Shown: in pieces, positions 13,272-17,230 of the stretch
Position numbering within the stretch: the first letter of the stretch is position 1
Layout: each line of letters opens with the position of its first letter
DNA from: JAAAOZ01 sp964496595
Lineage (GTDB): Bacteria > Chloroflexota > Anaerolineae > B4-G1 > SLSP01
Direction of reading: 5' to 3'
NCBI GenBank assembly: GCA_964496595.1
Contig: CAZCAI010000108.1
Location: 1-17,230, forward strand
DNA length: 17,230 nucleotides
Position numbers and translations under genes: made by a program
The notes under the pieces: generated by a model
Seen by the model: the letters and a program-made list of their open reading frames with translations, nothing else
Told to the model about the DNA's origin: nothing
Databases searched by the model: none

Positions 13272-14662
13272 CAATATCGCGAAAAACTTGGTTGGGATGG
13301 GGGATGGGCCTGGGCGCGCTGGCCGGATGGCTGTGGTGGCAGCGCGCGCGCCGCGAGGCGCCGTTGCCCGGCTCGCAGGCGGAGGAGCGGCCCACGGCGC
13401 TGGTCACGGGCGCCTCCAGCGGGATCGGGACGGAGTTTGCGCGGCTGCTGGCCCGCCAGGGCTACGATCTGATCCTGGTAGCGCGGCGCGAGGAGCGCCT
13501 GCGCGCGCTGGCCGCCGAATTGAAGGACGCCCACAACATCGCGGCGGAAGTGCTGCCCGCCGACTTGGGCGACGCCGTCGCCTTGGCCGAGGTCGAGGCG
13601 CGGATCGCCGCCTCGGAGGCGTTGACCCTGCTGATCAACAACGCCGGCTTCGGCATCGATGACGATTTCGCCACGGGTGACCTCGAGGCCGAGCATACGA
13701 TGATCCACGTGAACGTCGTCGCGCCCGTGCGCTTGACACGCGCCGCGCTGCCCGGCATGATCGCGCGCGGCGCGGGCGGCATCCTCAACGTCTCCTCGGT
13801 GAGCGCTTTCTATCCCATCGCCGGCAGCGTGAACTATAGCGGAACCAAAGCCTACATCAATGCCTTCACCGAGGCGCTTCACCAAGAGCTGATGGGAACC
13901 GGCGTCCGCGTGATGACGCTCTGCCCCGGCTTCACCCGCACCGAGTTCGCGGATCACGCCCACGTCAACGCGGGCCGCCTCCCGGACTTCGTCTGGATGT
14001 CGGCGGAGACGGTGGCCGCCCACGGGCTGCGTGATCTGGCGGCCGGCCACGTGATCTCCGTTCCCGGCGTGGGCTATCAGGCCCTTGTCGCGCTCTCGCG
14101 CATCATGCCGCGCGAGTTGCTCTATGTCATCGGGCGCTGGCTGCGCGATCTGCGCACCTTGGATATGCAGAAGTTCCGCAAGCGCACCTACGACGGTCTC
14201 GACGAACTGGTGGCCGACGTGCGCTTTATGGTCGATCATCGCGAGGAGGTGCATCAGGCGATGGAGATCATCGACCCGGCCTTCCGTCACCGGCTGATGT
14301 TGGCCGTGACGCAGGTGAACGAGTGCCGCTATTGCGCGCATTATCACGCCAAAAGCGCCCTGACGGACGGCCTCTCGGCGGAGGAAGTTGAGGGTCTGCT
14401 AGCGGGTGAGTTCGATGCGTGCCCGCCGGAGGAGCGGCCCGCGTTGCTCTACGCGGAGCATTGGGCGGATACCGCCGGCGATCCCGACCCGGAGGCGCGC
14501 GAGAAAATCGTGGTGACCTACGGCGAGGAAAAGACCCAGGCCATCGAGATCGTGCTGCGGATGATCAGCGCCGGCAACTACATGGGCAACACCTGGGATA
14601 GCCTCTTGTATCGCCTCTCCGGCGGCCGCCTGGGCCTGACAGAATCCAAGGCCGTCTGCTAA
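13268..14662 (+). CDS. Fusion of short-chain dehydrogenase and carboxymuconolactone decarboxylase/AhpD-like domain
   Basis: The 464-residue protein has a hydrophobic N-terminal segment (8-24, WLGWGMGLGALAGWLWW) followed by RARR, likely a membrane anchor. The SDR domain (about 43-290) shows the NAD(P)-binding TGASSGIG (47-54), NNAG (124-127), the catalytic Ser in NVSSVSA (176-177), Tyr190 and Lys194 in NYSGTKAY, and a CPGFTRTEF loop (219-227). It fits a classical NAD(P)-dependent oxidoreductase with intact catalytic residues. From about 300 (MQKFRKRTY) begins a second domain with NECRYCAHYHAKSAL (351-365), the ExxxCxxCxxxH-type redox motif of AhpD/CMD proteins (Cys353, Cys356, His360). Stand-alone CMD proteins seem to begin near the equivalent of Met300, so this looks like a true gene fusion. 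The ATG at 13268 follows GGGAGG by a few bases; an in-frame ATG at 13235 lies inside the preceding gene and is less likely. Substrate is unknown. Confidence 0.9.
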   Translation: MTISRKTWLGWGMGLGALAGWLWWQRARREAPLPGSQAEERPTALVTGASSGIGTEFARLLARQGYDLILVARREERLRALAAELKDAHNIAAEVLPADLGDAVALAEVEARIAASEALTLLINNAGFGIDDDFATGDLEAEHTMIHVNVVAPVRLTRAALPGMIARGAGGILNVSSVSAFYPIAGSVNYSGTKAYINAFTEALHQELMGTGVRVMTLCPGFTRTEFADHAHVNAGRLPDFVWMSAETVAAHGLRDLAAGHVISVPGVGYQALVALSRIMPRELLYVIGRWLRDLRTLDMQKFRKRTYDGLDELVADVRFMVDHREEVHQAMEIIDPAFRHRLMLAVTQVNECRYCAHYHAKSALTDGLSAEEVEGLLAGEFDACPPEERPALLYAEHWADTAGDPDPEAREKIVVTYGEEKTQAIEIVLRMISAGNYMGNTWDSLLYRLSGGRLGLTESKAVC

Positions 14663-14695
14663 CTTTTAACTTTCAACTTATAACCTTCAACTCAT
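14661..14695. repeat. Five tandem heptamers between the SDR fusion and S9 genes
   Basis: The units aactttt, aactttc, aacttat, aaccttc and aactcat follow each other without gaps. The first two bases belong to the TAA stop of the SDR fusion gene. The tract fills most of the 51-bp gap before the S9 peptidase gene, whose binding site GAGGAGG follows. Similar heptamer arrays (STRR-like) are known from cyanobacteria and other large bacterial genomes. Confidence 0.8.
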
Positions 14696-14713
14696 TTTTA
14701 AGAGGAGGAAACT

Positions 14714-16741
14714 ATGGCTAAGAAGCAACCAACTCGTCGCATCCAGGCGGATGATTTGTACAAATTCAAGCTCATCACCGGCTTGGATCTCTCCCCGGAT
14801 GGCTCGCGCGTCATCTACGCCGTCCAGCGCGTCGATCAGGAGACGGAGAAGAAGTACTGCAATCTCTGGCTGATCCCGACCGCGGGCGGCGACGCCCAAC
14901 CGTTCACCGTGGGGGATCAGACCGACATCAAGCCCGCGTGGTCGCCCGATGGCCGCCGGATCGCCTTCCTTTCGAATCGCCAGGACGAGAAGCAATTCCA
15001 GATCTATCTCATCCCGGCCGACGGGGGCGAGGCGCGGGCGCTCACCGATATGAAAGGCGAGTTCGAGCGCTTCGCCTGGTCGCCCGATGGCTCGCGCATC
15101 CTCTGCCAGTTCCGCAAGAAGGACGAAGAAGTGCTGGAGCGCGAGGCCGACGAGAAAAAGAAGGAACTCGGCGTGGTCTACCGCCAGATCGACCGGGTGC
15201 GCTACTCGTTGGATGGCAAGGGCTACTTCCCCAAGGAGCGCTGGCATCTCTGGAGCATCGACGTTGCGACCGGCGAGGCGACCCAGCTCACCGATAGCGA
15301 TCAGTACGACGAGGTTCACCCGGCCTGGACGCCGGATGGCGAAGCGGTCGTCTTTATGTCGAATCGCCAGCCTGAACCCGACCTGGAACCGGACAAAGTC
15401 GATCTCTACGTCATCCCGGCGGCGGGCGGCGAGATGCGTCGCATCCCCACGCCCGTCGGGCCGAAAGAGCTGCCCAGCGTCTCCCCGGATGGCGCGTGGA
15501 TCGCCTACATCGGGCGCGATGGCGTCAGCGATTGGTGGAAGAACGATGAGCTGTGGATCGTCCCCATCGAGGCGGAAAACAAAAAGCGGGCACGCAATCT
15601 CACCGCCGATTACGATAGGACGATCTCCACCTTCACGCTCAACGACCTGGGCGGCGCGGAGAAGCTCCCGCCGACCTGGGCGCCGGATGGCCGGCGGCTC
15701 TATATCCAGATCTCTCACCACGGCAACACCACGCTCCACGCCATCGAACTGGCGGAGGACGAGGCCGCCGCGCCCAAGATGACGACCGTCATCGGCGGGC
15801 CGGGCGCCGTCGGCGCTTATGATTTCGACGCGGCGCACGAGACGCTGGCCTACTTCCGAGGGGAGATGTTCGATCCGGGGCAGATTTGGCGCTTCGATGT
15901 GGCTACTGGCGAGGAGACACGACTCACGCACCTCAACGCGGAGATCTTAGACGAGGTCGATCTCGGCCAAATCGAAGAGGTGTGGTTCAAGGGGCCGGAT
16001 GGCAACGACCTCCAGGGCTGGATTCTCACGCCGCCCGGCTTCGATCCGGAGCAGAGCTACCCCTCGATTTTGGAGATTCACGGCGGGCCGCTGGCGCAGT
16101 ATGGCAACTTCTTCATGCACGAGTTCTTCTACCTGGCGGCGCAGGGCTACGTCGTCTACTTCTGCAATCCCCGGGGCGGCATCGGCTACGGCGAGGAACA
16201 CGCCAAGGCCATCTGGGGCGGATGGGGGACGAAAGACTACGCGGATCTCATGGTCTGGGCGGATGAGGTAGCCGCGCGCCCCTACATCGATACCGAGCGG
16301 ATGGGCGTCACCGGCGGCAGCTACGGCGGCTACATGACCGCCTGGATCATCGGCCACACCGATCGCTTCGCGGCGGCGGTGGCGCAGCGCAGCGTCGTGA
16401 ACTGCATCAGCATGTGGGGCAGCAGCGACGCCAACTGGGTCTTCCAACAGCCCTGGGGCGACCGCCCGCCCTACGAGAGCATCGAGCAACTGTGGGAATA
16501 CTCGCCGCTCAAGCACTTGGATGGCGCGACCACGCCGACCTTAGTCATCCACAGCGAGCGCGATCTGCGCTGCCCGTTGGAACAAGGCCAGCAGCTCTTC
16601 GTCGCGCTCAAAACCCAGGGCGTCGAGACCCAGTTGGTGCTCTTCCCGGAGGAACCGCATGGCCTTTCGCGCGTGGGTCGCACTGACCGCCGCATCGCCC
16701 GCCTGGAGCACATCAGCGGCTGGTTTGAGGAACGACTCTGA
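14714..16741 (+). CDS. S9 family serine peptidase (prolyl oligopeptidase/acylaminoacyl-peptidase type)
   Basis: The 675-residue protein has an N-terminal beta-propeller (about 15-400) built of WD40-like PD40 repeats: LSPDGSRVIYAV, WSPDGRRIAFLSNR, WSPDGSRILCQF, WTPDGEAVVFMSNR, VSPDGAWIAYIG and WAPDGRRLYI. A C-terminal alpha/beta hydrolase domain (about 425-675) carries the oxyanion-side HGGPLAQYG (about 456-464), the nucleophile GGSYGGYM (Ser536), the acid in ERDLRCP (Asp617) and the base in EEPHGLSRVG (His649). The catalytic triad is complete. Such enzymes cut short peptides or acylated N-terminal residues, mostly in the cytoplasm; no signal peptide is visible. Length is normal for the family. 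The start is supported by GAGGAGG about 6 nt before the ATG. It lies 51 bp after the SDR fusion gene and may share its transcript, although the two functions are not obviously linked. Confidence 0.95.
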   Translation: MAKKQPTRRIQADDLYKFKLITGLDLSPDGSRVIYAVQRVDQETEKKYCNLWLIPTAGGDAQPFTVGDQTDIKPAWSPDGRRIAFLSNRQDEKQFQIYLIPADGGEARALTDMKGEFERFAWSPDGSRILCQFRKKDEEVLEREADEKKKELGVVYRQIDRVRYSLDGKGYFPKERWHLWSIDVATGEATQLTDSDQYDEVHPAWTPDGEAVVFMSNRQPEPDLEPDKVDLYVIPAAGGEMRRIPTPVGPKELPSVSPDGAWIAYIGRDGVSDWWKNDELWIVPIEAENKKRARNLTADYDRTISTFTLNDLGGAEKLPPTWAPDGRRLYIQISHHGNTTLHAIELAEDEAAAPKMTTVIGGPGAVGAYDFDAAHETLAYFRGEMFDPGQIWRFDVATGEETRLTHLNAEILDEVDLGQIEEVWFKGPDGNDLQGWILTPPGFDPEQSYPSILEIHGGPLAQYGNFFMHEFFYLAAQGYVVYFCNPRGGIGYGEEHAKAIWGGWGTKDYADLMVWADEVAARPYIDTERMGVTGGSYGGYMTAWIIGHTDRFAAAVAQRSVVNCISMWGSSDANWVFQQPWGDRPPYESIEQLWEYSPLKHLDGATTPTLVIHSERDLRCPLEQGQQLFVALKTQGVETQLVLFPEEPHGLSRVGRTDRRIARLEHISGWFEERL

Positions 16742-16746
16742 CGCAT

Positions 16747-16841
16747 CCTTGCGAAGGTTATCAAGAGCCTTTTTAGCTCAACGATCTTGTGCTGAGCATT
16801 GCATCTTTGGGTTTCAAGACCCGTAGGGAACCTTCGCAAGG
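16747..16841. repeat. 95-bp element with 13-bp perfect inverted ends
   Basis: Bases 16747-16759 (ccttgcgaaggtt) are the exact reverse complement of 16829-16841. Inside are gctca/tgagc (about 16776-16797) and a hairpin gggtttcaagaccc (16809-16822), and the right end folds on itself (16829-16844, aacctt/aagggtt). The element fills the gap between the converging S9 gene and the terminal minus-strand gene. It may be a MITE- or REP-like dispersed element, or a structure that ends transcripts from both sides. No G+C stem with a T run is seen. Confidence 0.7.
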
Positions 16842-16849
16842 GTTCGAGA

Positions 16850-17230
16850 TCACGGGGATTTCGGGCCGCCCAGGCGCGAGACCGCGTCCTGGATCGCGTC
16901 CGCATCGGCGCTGCGAATCGCGTCGGCGGGCGCCGGCCCCTCCCCCAGCACCACCGTGACGACGCCATCCCGGCAAGGGATCGCCAGGTCGGCGGTATAG
17001 CTCCCGCCCGCCTCGCGGATGAGATACTCGCGCTCCGGGAAAAAGCCGCTCTCCTTGAGCGTCACGTACAGCCCATCCGCGCCGGAGGCGTAGAGATCGT
17101 TGATCTCCTCGGCGGCCGTGAAGCGATCCCACGTCGTCTGGATAAAAGTCACGCGCCGCCAGCGCAGGCTGGGAATCGGCGGCTCGCGGCGGATCAGCGG
17201 CCCGAGCTGGAGCTTGTAGTAGCGGCTATC
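16850..17230 (-). CDS. 3' part of an unrecognised protein (5' end outside the window)
   Basis: The frame is open from the right edge to a TGA at 16850-16852, giving 126 residues. A GTG at 17150-17152 could be read as a start, but the frame upstream is coherent protein sequence (RYYKLQLGPLIRREPPIPSL, then WRRVTFIQTTWDRFTAAEEI across the GTG), so the gene almost surely starts outside. The rest continues DLYASGADGLYVTLKES, YLIREAGGSYTADLAIPCRD and GVVTVVLGEGPAP, and ends GGPKSP. The visible part has no membrane segment or catalytic motif I can name. It resembles, from memory, C-terminal regions of uncharacterised Chloroflexota proteins. Its strand converges with the S9 peptidase gene. Confidence 0.75.
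   Translation of the reverse strand, partial: DSRYYKLQLGPLIRREPPIPSLRWRRVTFIQTTWDRFTAAEEINDLYASGADGLYVTLKESGFFPEREYLIREAGGSYTADLAIPCRDGVVTVVLGEGPAPADAIRSADADAIQDAVSRLGGPKSP

Noticed and set aside
14687..15931. Minus-strand open frame (414 codons) opposite the S9 peptidase gene
   Set aside because: It is a shadow of the propeller domain; its repeats mirror the PD40 repeats of the real gene, and no start signal is present.
17150..17152. GTG as the start of the terminal minus-strand gene
   Set aside because: The frame remains open and protein-like for 26 further codons to the window edge, and no binding site precedes the GTG.

Overview
The window looks like a chromosomal segment of a Chloroflexota bacterium, probably Anaerolineae-like. 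This is inferred from the G+C-rich genes, a membrane protein with a long Thr/Pro linker, the family mix (including a zinc-peptidase-like family I associate with Chloroflexota), and short iterated 7-10 nt repeats between genes. No rRNA, tRNA, CRISPR array or transposase is visible. No marker gene fixes the taxonomy.

Left block (1-3954, minus strand). A strong sigma70-type promoter (TTGACA-N16-TACAAT) drives rph (RNase PH, TTG start). A membrane-anchored protein of a Chloroflexota peptidase-like family follows, overlapping rph by 22 bp; its HExxH zinc motif has become HQLAY. Next is a SanA/DUF218 membrane protein whose ribosome binding site overlaps the previous stop, and then a small HD-domain phosphohydrolase. 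The first 244 bases hold only a hairpin repeat and perhaps a decayed gene fragment.

Middle block. A plus-strand gene (4055-5020) encodes a TIM-barrel-like protein with a C-terminal LysM-like domain. It converges on a four-gene minus-strand operon (transcribed 9697 to 5117): an Lgt-like membrane protein with an altered active-site loop, a site-2 protease (M50), an unrecognised 470-residue protein, and a family 4 glycosyltransferase. Together these suggest a cell-envelope lipid/protein/glycan module. A separate minus-strand gene (9880-11250) encodes a glycosidase-like protein with an acidic, Pro-rich linker, and ends in a clear Rho-independent terminator.

Right block (11466-16741, plus strand). 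A visibly less G+C-rich AAA-ATPase-like/PD-(D/E)XK gene, probably acquired, overlaps by ATGA a gene that fuses a short-chain dehydrogenase to a carboxymuconolactone decarboxylase/AhpD-like domain. An S9 prolyl-oligopeptidase-type peptidase follows. A 95-bp element with 13-bp inverted ends separates it from the 3' end of an unrecognised minus-strand gene that runs off the window.

The most interesting points are the degenerate zinc-peptidase-like protein beside RNase PH, the altered Lgt paralog coupled to a site-2 protease, the SDR-CMD fusion, the insertion-like AAA/PD-(D/E)XK gene, and the recurrent pattern of short iterated repeats running into gene ends.
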